Source: Amorphophallus konjac
Lineage: Eukaryota > Streptophyta > Magnoliopsida > Alismatales > Araceae
Direction: 5' to 3'
NCBI GenBank assembly: GCA_022559845.1
Contig: CM040117.1
Location: 150,230,732 to 150,294,731, forward strand
DNA length: 64,000 nucleotides
In this document: positions 21,560 through 31,523 of the stretch, piece after piece
Numbering within the stretch: position 1 is the stretch's first letter
Layout: each line of letters begins with the position of its first letter
Notes under the pieces: model-generated
What the model saw: only the letters and a program-made list of their open reading frames with translations
Databases searched by the model: none
What the model was told of the DNA's origin: nothing
Position numbers and translations under genes: made by a program

Positions 21560-22512
21560 TTTGTCCTATGCGATCCCAGTGACAGAGCATCTGGTTGGGT
21601 GAAGGTAAAAAGATGCGTACCAGAAAAGGTGACTCTTCCCAGATATGGTAACTGGCTTCTCCATTGACCAAAAGGACTAATATAGCAAGCCAATGATGAC
21701 AAGGATGTTGACTCAGCAAGGAAACCTTTCCTGACTTCAAAAGATGTGTTTTTTGGCATTTGCGGTTCCTATTTTTGGTCTCTGGATTCTTTTCTGAAAA
21801 GCATGTAGGTTTGCTAAAAAAAGCCCCAGGGAGCCCAGATATGTCGATGCATATATGAAGAGTTTCTTCATAAGGTCGGTGCAGCTTGTAAAGTTGGTGC
21901 AACCGGCTTGGCATGAAGAACAGGGTCGGTGCACATGAAGGACTTCTTGAGTGAGGTTGGTGCACATGAGGTGCTTGGCCTTCTACACCTTCTGCAAGGT
22001 CGGTGCATATGAAGAACAGGGTCGGTGCACATGAGACACTTTCTTCAGTAAGGTCGGTGCACATGAGATCTTTCTTCAGTAAGGTCAGTGCACATGAAGA
22101 CTAACGTCGGTGCACATGTGACCTTTCTTCAGTTGAGGTCTGTGCACATGAAGACTAAGGTCGGTGCACATCTCTATCTGAAGCATAAAGGTCGGTGCAC
22201 ATTCCATACTTTGAACATTCAAGGTCGGTGCACATGAAGACTAAGGCGGTGCACATGTGACCTTTCTTCAGTTGAGGTCTGTGCACATGAAGACTAAGGT
22301 CGGTGTACATGTGACCTTTCTTCAGTTGAGGTCTGTGCACATGAAGACTAAGGTCGGTGCACATTCCATACTTTGAACATTCAAGGTCGGTGCACATGAA
22401 CCGCTTGGCAGGATATCTTCACACCTGGACACATCAAAAGATGGCATAAATTTCTGAGCCAATTGGCTAATGACTCATGGTATGACATCATCAAAACATC
22501 ATGTACTTAACA
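21560..22512 (-). repeat. SIRE-like 5' LTR, outer part
   Basis: Starts TGTTAAG at 22512 (minus), exactly where the Ale-like RNase H match (NPIFHAHTK) ends. The sequence just inside, with TTTTGATGATGTC, parallels the start of the SIRE-like LTR at 55811. It continues across the 7.4-kb insertion into 14107-13116. It holds the GGTCGGTGCAC array. Confidence 0.8.
21870..22400 (-). repeat. Array of ~19 GGTCGGTGCACATG-like motifs
   Basis: On the plus strand GGTCGGTGCACATG or a 1-2 base variant recurs about 19 times at spacings of about 20-35 bp. Between 22100 and 22400 a longer ~50-60 bp unit (with CTTTCTTCAGTTGAGG and ATGAAGACTAAG) repeats almost exactly. The minus strand reads as an 80-codon open frame there, but only because the repeat length permits it. 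GTGCAC is palindromic. Confidence 0.85.
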
Positions 22513-25500
22513 TTTAGTATGTGCATGAAAAATGGGGTTGGCAGGGAGATAAGTGGCCCCTATATTATCACAGTAGATAGTCGGTGTCCCTGAAAGAGAG
22601 ATCCCCATTTCCTGAAGTAGAGACTCGAGCCAAATGAGCTCAGCTATGGTGTTGGCAACGAACTTATATTCGGCTTCTGTACTCGAGTGAGCAATAGTAG
22701 GTTGCTTCTTAGAGGACCATGAAACGAGATTCCGGCCAAGGTAGATTGCATAGCCACCGGTGGAGCGGCGATCCGTGGAACATCCAGCCCAATCAGCATC
22801 GTAGAAGGCCTGAAGAACAAGAGAAGATTGTCGATGCAGAAGCAAACCGTGAGAGGATGTGAGCTGTAAATACTGGAGAATCCGTTTAATAGCTGCTCAA
22901 TTCGCATCAGTAGCAGTGTGCATATATTGACAAACCTTATTGACTGAGAAAGATATATTAGGCCTCGTCAAGGTAACATACTGTAAGGCCCCTACGATAC
23001 TTCGATATTGTGTGGGATCCTAAAGGAGATGACTGTTGGAGGGAGGAACCATAACAGCAGCAGGGGAACCAAGTGGCTTGCAATCGGACATATTAGCAGA
23101 GATGTACTGAGATTGAGAAAGGAGCACGCCATCCTTGTGAGGTTGAAGATCAATACCAAGAAAGAACCGGGCCGGACCGAGATCCCGGACTGCGAAGTCG
23201 ATGCTGAGAGCTTTAATAAGATGATGAATAAAAAACGAATCAGTGCCAGTGATTAGTATATCATCCACATAAATGAGGGCATATAGTTGAGACCGTTGGG
23301 TGGTATAAAGGAATAAGGATGCGTCTGTCTTTGACCCGCGAAAGCCTAGAGCAATAAGGTGATTGCTTAAACGGGAGAACCAAGCCCGCAAAGCTTGGAG
23401 TAAGCCATAGATAGACTGATGGAGATGACAGACATGATCCGGAAACTGAGGATGAGTGAAGCCCGGTGGCTGTTCCATGAAGATGGTGTCGACGAGATGG
23501 CCATGAAGAAAAGCATTGGAGATGTCTAATTGATGGATATGCCAACCAAATGACATTGACCGAGATAGAATAAAGAGGACAGTGGTAATCTTGATAACAT
23601 GACTAAATGTTTCCTGGAAGTCCAACCCATGAATTTGACGAAACCCTTTAGCAACAAGGCGGGCCTTATGCCTGTCAATACTGCCGTCGGATTTTCTCTT
23701 GATGTAGAACACCCACTTACAGCCAACAACATTGGCACAGGGATGACGAGGAACAAGAGTCCATGTATTGTTGCGAAGGAGCACATTAAACTCAGATGCC
23801 ATAGCACTTCGCGAAACATCATGGCGCACAGCCTGGGAGAAGCAGGTGGGCTCGGCAGATTCATCATCAACAGGAGAAGTAGCACACTAAAAGGCCTCCG
23901 GAGACATAGTAGGTTCTTGCGAAGGAGGAACTTGATGAAGAGATGGGACAATGTCACGATATATAGTAGCTAGCAACTTAGTGCGTGGAGGAGGCGAAGT
24001 GTCCGGCGAGTTGGAATCCGCAAAAGCAGAAGATGATATATCAACCGTTGGAGTGCAGGGAGGACTACCATCAGCGGCAGCACCCAAAGGAGAGGCACCA
24101 GAGGGCGAGTCAGGCGTAGGAGAACATGGCGGGCCAGTAACGGCAGGGATAAGTGATGTGCCGAGATCTGGATGAGCCGTTGAAGGGGCCGGCATAGGTA
24201 TCGAAAAAGCTAGAATAGGACCCAGAAGACCTGAAGCTTGAGATGAGTGGGCTACAGAGGATAGCTGCTCCTTGAAAGGAAAACGAGCTTCATCAAACAC
24301 GACATGGCGCGAAATACAGATCCCCCCAGTCAGAATGTGCAGGCATTGATACCCATGATGGCTGTTGCTGTAGCCCAAGAAGACACATAAGTCTGATCTG
24401 GGATCAAACTTGCGTGCATTATAAGGCCGCAACCAGGGATAGCATGCGCAACCAAAGACACACAAAAAATGATAATTCGGAGTGATTCCGAACAAGATTT
24501 CCAGAAGTGATTTGTTACGTAGAAGAGGCGTAGGCAAATGATTGATCAGATAGGCCGCTGTTTGCATAGCATCATCCCAGTAAGCATGAGGTATAGAGGC
24601 AGCAGTAAGGAGAGAAAACGCAGTCTCCACAACATGCAGATGTTTACGTTCAGCCGCTCCATTTTGCTCATGAGTATGTGGGCAAGATAGACGATGAAGA
24701 ATGACGTCAGATTGAAGATGGGAGTGCAGCGACCAAAACTCGCCACCCCAGTCGAACTGAACGGCTTTAATCTTCGTGTTAAAGAAATGTTCAACATGCT
24801 TTTGAAAATGGAGGAACATAGCAGGCACATCGGACATCCATGGAATAGGAAATAGCCAAGTGAACTTACTAAAATCATCTACAAAGATGACATAGTAAAG
24901 ATTCCCAGCACGAGACTGTATGGGAGCCGGTCCCCAAACGTCTGAGAAAATTAGATCTAAAGGCTTAGAGGATATAGATGCAGTAGCAGGAAGAGACTGG
25001 CGACAACTCTTGGCCTGCTAGCAAGACTACAAACTGAAAAAAGCCGATGAGAAACTGGAAGCTGATGCTGAACAAGAACCCGGGCTACAGTGCGTAAAGC
25101 CGGATGTCCCAAGCGCTCGTGCCAGGTCGGGAGGGATGCACATTCACCAACGAACGTCGACAGAGAGGAACGACCTAGAAGAAGTAGCTGATAGAGGCCC
25201 TTCCTAACTCATCCACGAAGAAGTGGCTGCCCCGTTCGCTGGTCCTTGACAAGCATATGATCCGGATAAAATTCAAAGAGAACATTATTATCTCTAGAGA
25301 ACTGACGAACAGATAGTAGGTTCTTGGCCATGTGCGGCACATGAAGAATATTATGAAGATGGAGCGGACGAGTAGATGTAGGAATAAGGGAGTCTCCTAC
25401 ATGAGATATAGATAGACCTGAGCCGTTGTCTATGAGAACCTGATCCGAGCCATTGTAAGGCACTGGGTTGTGAAGCTGGTGGTAATCAGGAGTCACATGA

Positions 25501-25860
25501 TGCGAGGCACCAGAATTTGGGTACCAAAGAGCCAGATCGGAGGCAGTGGAGGGGTTCAGTCAGAACGCCCATGGAGTCATGGCACCGATGTGCAAAGCAG
25601 TCGGTGTCACCACCGGAAAAGGAAGAGAGCTCACTGCAGTCGATGAAGCTTTGGAAGAGAGGTCGGGGTAGTCGAGAGCACGATGCCCGAATTGGCGGCA
25701 AAGCTGGCACTTGGGAGTGCACCCTTGAGCCCGTCCACGGCCACGGCCACGGTCGTGGCGACCACCAGCGCAATTGTGGGACTGGGTTCTTCCATGGCTG
25801 ACAGAATTGACAGAGAGCTGAGACAGGTCCGTGGAACCGTGTTGTTGAAGCCGCCATCAC
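22513..25860 (-). pseudogene. Ale-like copia pol with several frame breaks
   Basis: From 25860: a zinc knuckle with its last cysteine replaced (C-QL-C-RQFG-H-RALD-Y, ~25720-25680). Then a protease start WYPNSGASHH, with Asn where the catalytic Asp belongs (~25530), running to 25209. Next a GAG-pre-integrase remnant (TWHERLGH, ~25120), the integrase core with DWGGEF and THEQNGAAERKH (24760-24640), and a Pro/Ser-rich linker. RT follows (WVFYIKRKSDGSIDRHKARL ~23710, QLDISNAFLHG ~23530, YVDDILI ~23270), then RNase H (YDADWAGCSTDRRSTGGY, SSTEAEYK; 22845-22513). The RT frame ends at 23020, and RNase H is in a different frame. It is certainly non-functional. Confidence 0.9.
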
Positions 25861-26559
25861 TCGTGAGCAAGAAGCAGCCCGTGAAGTTCCTGCAATGAAA
25901 AAGACTCCAAGCGAGTAGTCACCGCAAGTACAAAGGAATCGAATTGAGAGCCCAGGCCATTTAGGACATGAAGAATAAGATCGGAGGAAGGAATGGGATG
26001 GCCAATGGCAGATAGTTGATCGGCAAGATATTTAACTTGTTGAATGTAGTCGGTGACAAATAAGGAGCCACGACGGAGACCATGCAACTGGGATTTGAGT
26101 TGCAGAATACGAGCCCGAGAGGTAGACGCAAAGGAGGAGGCCAACGCATCCCAAGCAGCGCGAGAGGAGTCAAGATGAACGATGAGGGGCATGAGAGATT
26201 CAGAGACGGAAGCAAAGATGTAGGAAAGCAAATTTTGATCATGTTGTGCCCAGGTTGTGTAGGCGGGGTTTGGGATTGGAGGATTGTCCAGAGTCTTCGG
26301 GGGTTCAGGAGTGTTGCCATCGACAAGATCAAGTAGACCGTGACACCAAAGCGGTGGCAGGAATTGAGCACGCCAGAGAAGATAGTTGTCAGCTGAGAGC
26401 TTAAGAGGAAGGAAGGTCATCATGGAGGTGGAGGGTGAAAAAGAAAGGGTGAGACGGAGTAATGCTGGGCGGCGCAACCTACTGTGCGGAGGTAGTGGAG
26501 GCCACGGTGGATGTTGAAGCTTCACGGGTTTCAGATGTGCTTGCTGGAGACGAGGCCAT
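25857..26559 (-). pseudogene. Ale-like copia gag
   Basis: The likely start is ATG 26559 (MASSPASTSE), whose frame breaks before the core. From about 26430 the conserved part is open in another frame: LKLSADNYLLWRAQFLP, DLVDGNTPEPP, SYIFASVSESLMP, DYIQQVKYLADQLSAIGHP and ILHVLNGLG, to 25857. This is the UBN2-type gag common to Ale/Retrofit elements. Confidence 0.85.
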
Positions 26560-26584
26560 GGCAGGAGAGGTCGTAGGACGGTTC

Positions 26585-26597
26585 GGCTCTGATACCA
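26585..26597 (-). other. Primer-binding site, tRNA-Met type
   Basis: Minus-strand TGGTATCAGAGCC just 3' of the LTR, upstream of the Ale-like gag. Confidence 0.9.
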
Positions 26598-26751
26598 TAT
26601 TAAAAATAGGGGAATGTGGTTTTGGAAAACTGATCACCCCCGAGCGATCTCAGGTACGCGTTTATATATAGAAATGTTGAGTACAACAATATACAGTAAG
26701 TATCCCGTATCTTATGGGGATCATATGTACAACCACTCAACGACTCATGCA
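26598..26751 (-). repeat. Ale-like 5' LTR, about 154 bp
   Basis: Begins TGCATGAGTCG at 26751 and ends TTTTTAATA next to the primer site, so the last dinucleotide is not the usual CA. The outer limit is fixed by the start of the TRIM. The inner limit is uncertain by a few bases. A TATATATAAA box lies at 26670-26661. Confidence 0.65.
26661..26670 (-). promoter_or_regulatory. Probable TATA box, Ale-like LTR
   Basis: Minus-strand TATATATAAACGCG about 80 bp into the LTR, a usual place in such short LTRs. Confidence 0.55.
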
Positions 26752-27040
26752 GGTTGGAATTTGGGCGGGCAATAGTCCCGTATTGGTTAAATGAGTTGTG
26801 GTTCATGTGCTTATGACCATGGGCCTTTGTATCTCAACATCGCGGTTTTGTGGATTCAACATGGTATCAGAGCCAGGTTAAATGACCCAACTCTTCTTGT
26901 TGCCACCTCCACCCAATTATTGTCCACGGTCTATCTTGACCGTGAGGGGGAGTGTTGGAATTTGGACGGGTAATAGTCCCGTATTAGTTAAATGAGTTGT
27001 GGTTCATGTGCTTATGACCCTGGGCCTTTGTATCTCAACA
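26752..27040 (+). mobile_element. TRIM/SMART-type miniature LTR retrotransposon, 289 bp
   Basis: Two direct repeats of 88 bp (26752-26839 and 26953-27040; start GTTGGAATTTGG, end ATCTCAACA) flank about 113 bp. The interior has a tRNA-Met primer site at 26862-26874 (TGGTATCAGAGCC) and a purine tract at 26942-26952 (GTGAGGGGGAG) just before the right repeat. There is no coding capacity. A 22-bp stretch ending GATTCAACA separates the left repeat from the primer site and is missing after the right repeat. The right LTR may therefore be truncated, which would explain the lack of a matching target duplication. Confidence 0.8.
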
Positions 27041-28150
27041 CCTATGTTTTAAGGTTTGTAAGGTGGTGGACGTGGCGGAGTTTCTTTTGCGTCAATAATA
27101 AGAACTACTAGCATACCGCAAATAAAAGTAAAAATCACAGGAAGTTTCATTCATTCATCCAACATTTGTTACAGCAAATCAATAAATAAAACTGAAGTTG
27201 AAGTCAAAAGTTAAAGAACAAAGCCGTCTTTTGCAGTTTATGCTTGAGAAGATGGGCCTCCCTCCTCCAGGAACTAGAGTGAAGCCAAGGCAACAATCTA
27301 GAGAGGAAGAAAAGAGAGGAGGCCGGGGAGCCAGGGAAGAGAAGACAACGCAGGGAAGAAGAAGATGAAAAGAAGAGGAAGAAAGAAATCGGAGAGAGGG
27401 AGCAGAGGTACGTGCTGGGAAAAGAAGAGAAAGAGGCTATATATGCGCAGGGAAGAAGAAAAAAGAGAGAGAGAGGAAGAGAAATATGTGTGGTGCAGTG
27501 CAGGGGGAAGAGGAAGAAGGTGGTGGTGGAGAGGAAGGAGAAGAGAACAAAGGGAGGAAGAGATACCTAGCCTACACCTACTCCTAGTGCCAAAGAACTT
27601 ACAAAAATAACAAAGGAAAAACCCTCCTGCAGGAGCCTCTCCTGCACAGCCACATCTTACGGGCCCATTCATAGGGACGCGAGTTCCCTAAAACACCTTC
27701 CTCGGAACGCAGCCACCGTCCCATGCAACTTATATACGTCCGTCTCCTACCGCCGACCATGCAAATGCACCGTGCCAAAAGTCACCTTCGACCTTCATTG
27801 TACCAATGCAAACCATGCAAGCATCGAATGTTTCCACACAAAAGTATCATGACCACGCCGTGAAACTTGGCACCCTGCGCGCACACGTAAGCATTATCAA
27901 TGTAAATTATATAATCATGCATTATCCGACCCTTAACTACATCCAAGTCCCGCATATTACTCCATCACCCAAAATACATATAATAATTTGCATATAAAAA
28001 TCTAGATTCAGTGTGAGATTGAGATTAATTAACTTTAAAACTTGCATAATCACTTCAATTAAAGCCCCAAAAAGGGATGTGACATAAATAAATATATAAA
28101 AATACACGTTTATCAAAGCACCACTAACCTTTTTGCAAGTAAGTCCCAAA
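27041..28150. other. Unassigned, with a purine-rich low-complexity tract
   Basis: No gene seen. 27295-27580 is strongly GA-biased on the plus strand, which makes spurious open frames on both strands. On the minus strand a TATATAG at ~27440 followed by a CT-rich leader is reminiscent of an LTR, and 27090-27200 loosely resembles the U5 end of the Tekay-type LTR (2041-2180). I cannot define ends, so this is only a guess at an old solo LTR. Confidence 0.35.
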
Positions 28151-28178
28151 TGTAATGATAATGGATATCAACATTGTG

Positions 28179-28590
28179 CTTAGTCCAGCCATGATACTTG
28201 GGGTACCTTTGGCAAATGCCAATGCCGAAATTCATATTATCCACGTATAACAGTACACTCCCGTCTCAGTGAGATGTAATCACTAGATGCTGCATGAAAC
28301 TTCATAACCACACTCCCTCTTAGCATGTAGTAGAGCAAGCCACGTATTCTGCTTCCACATTGGACAAAGTGATGCAAGGAAATCAATGTTCTTAGTTTCG
28401 CCATAATACTTGGGATCCCTAGTGAAGGCCATTGTCGAAATACTATCCATGCACAGCAGTACACACTCTCATCTCAGTGAGGTGTAATCACTAGATGCTA
28501 TAGGAAGCTCCAACACCACACTATCTCTTACATGTGGCAGAGCAGGCCACATACTCTACTTCTATAGAGGACAAAGCGATACAACTTTGC
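28179..28590 (-). repeat. Direct duplication (~205 bp) inside the decayed RNase H
   Basis: 28179-28375 and 28393-28590 share order and sequence: CTTAGT..., CATGATACTTGGG or CATAATACTTGGG, CAGTACAC, TCTCAGTGAG, TGTAATCACTAGATGCT, GCAGAGCAGGCCAC or GTAGAGCAAGCCAC. The copies are moderately diverged, so the event is old. Confidence 0.8.
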
Positions 28591-29640
28591 TTCTTGCAAT
28601 ACTAAGAAACAACTTCTCCACCCAATAGTGATCACGAAGCCCATGGTGAACTTCCACTCATCTTTATCACTGGCCTAATCTGCATCGCTATAACCTCTCA
28701 ATTTTAAGTCTCATCTTCTGTAACATAACACATGTCTCAATGTCCGTCGTAGATATCAGAAGATTCTCTTAATCGCTTTCCAATGAGCAGAACTAGAATT
28801 ACTCTAATAGTGACTAACTAGACCTACTACATTACTGATATCAGGTTATGTACACAACATGACGTACATCAAGCTTCCAATTGTAGTGGCATATGACACC
28901 TTGGACATGTCTCCGTTTTCTATATTTGTCTGGGTACATTGACTAATACTTAAAGCATACCCTCTATCTAGCTGAGTATCTATGGTTTGATGGATTCTAA
29001 AATGCATTATGATCTTATTGACATAGGTTTCTTGAGACAAACTCAAAACCATTTCTGAGCGATTCCATACTATCTTTACACAGAGCACATAATTTGCTTC
29101 ACCCATACCTTTCATCTCAAGGACAAATGATAGTCATTTCCTAGTAGCCTCGATAATCTCCATGTCATTCTCAACTAGTAGGATGTCATTGACAAATAAT
29201 GACAAAATGAGAAAAAAAATCTCCCGTTCTCTTAACATACACACAATGATCTTCCTTAATTATCTCAAAGTCAAATAAGGTGATCACTTTGTGCAACCTC
29301 AAATATCACTATTTAGAGGATTGTTTTAAACCATATATAGAACGCCGGAGTCGGCAAACCTTGCACTGTTGTCCCTTGGACTCAAAGCCCACAGACTGAG
29401 CCATATAGACTTTCCCATCTAGTTATCTATTGAGAAAAATAGTTTTAACATTCATTTGGAACAAATCTAGATGCACAACGATAGCTAGGATTAGGTGAAC
29501 GGATGGGAATCTCAACATCGAGGAGAATGTCATCATGGTCTTTACCCTTGTTAGCAGCGAAGCACCTCTCAGGGATGGGGGAATGGGAGTGTTAATGAAA
29601 ATTACAATATAAAAATAATTCACATCTAAGTAGAACAAAG
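28179..29640 (-). pseudogene. Heavily decayed copia RT-RNase H
   Basis: Minus strand, many stops and frameshifts. Recognisable pieces are LILAIVVHLDLFQMNVKTIFLN (RT, ~29440), VCRLRRSIYGLKQSS (~29340), GEANYVLCVKI ... LSLSQETYVNKII (~29090-29010), ATTIGSLMYVMLCT (~28880), and an RNase H end, PKYHGWTKHNVDIHYHYIWD (~28200). The type (Tork/Ivana-like) is a guess from the linker motifs. It is much older than the neighbouring elements. The RNase H end is duplicated (see the repeat at 28179-28590). Confidence 0.75.
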
Positions 29641-30069
29641 AAAAGTAGATACTGGTTCAGACATCCTCTTGGTGAACTACATCTGATATTAGACCTCAGC
29701 TAGGGGCCTCACTACTTCACAACTAAAGTGCACTGACTTAATTTTGATCAAGTGCTTCAGCTTACTAACATAGCTTGTCCGCATGCACACTTACTAATTT
29801 TTGCTAAAGTATCCAGTTCATCGCAGGTGTGACGCCCCTTCTCAGAATCCCATATATTGTTTCCAAGACCATCACATCATACATAATTCTTGTAAAATTG
29901 AAAATATCTACAAGGCACTACACGCCAAACCATCTACGTAACCAAGAAAATATAATTGTCACTAATTTACATCATTTTTAGTAATGTTTGTCTTACAATC
30001 CAGAAGTCAAAATTTACAAGTCAAAATTTACATTCATTCACTTCTCAAAAGATTTTTTCCTACCCTGAA
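29641..30069. other. Unassigned; gypsy LTR-like scrap from ~29829
   Basis: No gene. From 29829 the plus strand reads TGTGACGCCCC and continues AT-rich, resembling the inverted end of the Tekay-type LTR (TGTCACGCCCC at 2041). A 14-bp motif (AAGTCAAAATTTAC) is tandemly doubled at about 30006-30033. The scrap stops where the LINE poly(A) begins. Confidence 0.35.
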
Positions 30070-30975
30070 TTTTTTTTTTTTTTACAAAATTGCACCTAGA
30101 GTGAGACAGGAGAGTGCACCCACTTCCAAAGGAAGGGAATGTACCCACTCCACCATCATAGCCCTAGGCGATTTTTATTTCATAAGCAGAAATGATGAAT
30201 TTACATGAATCGGCGGGGCATACCCCTGAAATACAAAATGTAATATAAGGAGAAAGAATAGTATCCCATAACCAATAGAAGAATTGAACTCTCCCCTGAT
30301 AGACAGAGATCGCCACATTAGATCCATAAAGCAGGCAGCCCAGTTGCATCCACCACCGCACACCCACACACTTAAGGAGGCATGGACTTCCAATCACTAA
30401 ACACCACATTGGAAGAGGTAACACAGACATATGTAGTTAAGGCATCGGCCACTTGGTTACCTTCTCTAAAAGTATGAAGAATGGAACATCCCATCTTTTG
30501 GAATAATTGGAGAATGAGGTTAACAAGAACCTAAGAATCAAATAAGATAACACCAATCGCCATATGGTGTGCAGCAGCCAGACGCATACCATCCAAGAGA
30601 GCTCTAGCTTCAGCCACCATATTGCTACCCCAGCCATAATTGAAGGCAAAGGCCTTGTATATCCTCCCACATCTATCTCGTATACGGCCACCACCACCGC
30701 AGGGGCCAAGATTTCCTTTGGAGGCCCCATCACATTCAATGTTAAGGAATTAAGGGATGGCTGCCACCTACAAATAATGGGGGAGGAAGATTTCCATTTG
30801 GGTGTCAAACCAAACCTATCCAACAACTGTAGGTGGTGAGGTGATGGCGTAATAGCAAAGCACTTTTGATCCAACGCTATCTGAACCATGAGCAGAACAA
30901 AATCAATAACTTGCTTGCTATTAAAAGTACCACCTTCAAATCTGATAGAACAACGAGTTTTTCAAATATCCCAGG
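30070..30975 (-). pseudogene. LINE 3' end: RNase H-like domain, 3'UTR and poly(A)
   Basis: Minus strand from ~30975: a tryptophan-rich linker with WDI*KTRCSIRFEGG (stop shown), then an RNase H-like domain (RVT_3 type) across ~30740-30400. The acidic positions are visible: DGASKGNLGPCGGGGRIRD, MVAEARALLDGMRLA, and HTFREGNQVADAL near the end, with a stop at the third acidic site (DS*VLV). About 300 bp of non-coding sequence with an AATAAAA signal (~30170) leads to a run of 14 A (plus-strand T, 30083-30070). RT is absent, so the copy is 5'-truncated. No target duplication was identified. Confidence 0.75.
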
Positions 30976-31218
30976 TGATGAGTGGAGAGGGATAAATCAG
31001 CGGCCCAAAAGATATGTGACCCAGAGCGGCCCAACCAGGTCCAACCCGACCCAACAAGACCGCACTCCCCAAGTGATAGCCCCACTAACGGGCCCACTTA
31101 TTTTGAAGCCCAACCCGCTCAGTCCAACACTTCTTAGGCGGCCTCCAGGCCCGAAAGTTTGAGCAACGGTCGCTCGGGGAGAGCCTAAACGACAGCCAGG
31201 CATAACTGACTAACGGGA
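30976..31218. other. Unassigned GC-rich stretch
   Basis: No gene or repeat recognised. Runs of GGCCC/GGGCC are common here. It ends with CGGGA (31214-31218), which would be the left target site of the Tekay-like element. The matching right flank is not in the window. Confidence 0.4.
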
Positions 31219-31523
31219 TGTAGTGCCCCAAAATTTATATATAATAATTTCTGGATTATTTATGGAATTTTTTGAGATTTATAAGGACAAAATAGGGATT
31301 AATAAATGGGTTATAAGGCCCAATAGTATTAAATAATTAGCCTAGCCTATTTAATTTAAGACCCAAATGGTTACAAGACCAAGCCCATTAAGATAGGCCC
31401 ATAATCTAGAAGGTTATTTAATATATTCACGGATTTTAAAGGATAATTATCCCCTACTTAGATAATTATAAGGATAAACAAACAAAAGAGTTTAAATTTT
31501 ATTAAATTCTGCGCACAGTGGAT

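Larger units (their letters stand above)
8448..22512 (-). mobile_element. SIRE-like copia element, 3' end missing, 5' LTR split
   Basis: Minus strand: the LTR starts TGTTAAG at 22512 and runs to 21560. It is interrupted by the 7.4-kb element (14108-21554 plus the GTCCT duplication), resumes at 14107 and ends CCAACA at 13116. Then come the primer site, gag and pol as far as the RT, which is cut at 8448 by the Tat-type element. Its LTR ends resemble those of the SIRE-like element at 55811-59056: a start of TGTT followed by a shared TTTTGATGATGTC, and an end with GGATCTATTCA, a C-run and TCTAGATC. It is inserted in the Ale-like RNase H at 22513. Confidence 0.85.
22513..26751 (-). mobile_element. 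Ale-like (Retrofit-type) copia element, 3' end missing
   Basis: Minus strand: short LTR (26751-26598), tRNA-Met primer site, gag, protease, integrase, RT and RNase H, cut at 22513 by the SIRE-like LTR. The short LTR and the gag motif NYLLWRAQFLP point to the Ale/Retrofit lineage. The 3' LTR would lie beyond the left window edge. Confidence 0.85.

Noticed and set aside
22155..22397. 80-codon minus-strand ORF with CTDL and HVHRPQ repeats
   Set aside because: It is a read-through of the GGTCGGTGCAC array. Unit lengths happen to avoid stops.
21870..22400. CRISPR-like array
   Set aside because: Units are variable in length and sequence, spacers are themselves repeated, and the context is a plant LTR.
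27298..27672. Leu/Ser/Phe-rich 124-codon minus-strand ORF
   Set aside because: A translation of a GA/CT-biased tract. The opposite strand is equally open.
30437..30889. 150-codon minus-strand ORF as a gene
   Set aside because: The meaningful RNase H-like translation is in another frame at the same place. This ORF is a shadow of it.
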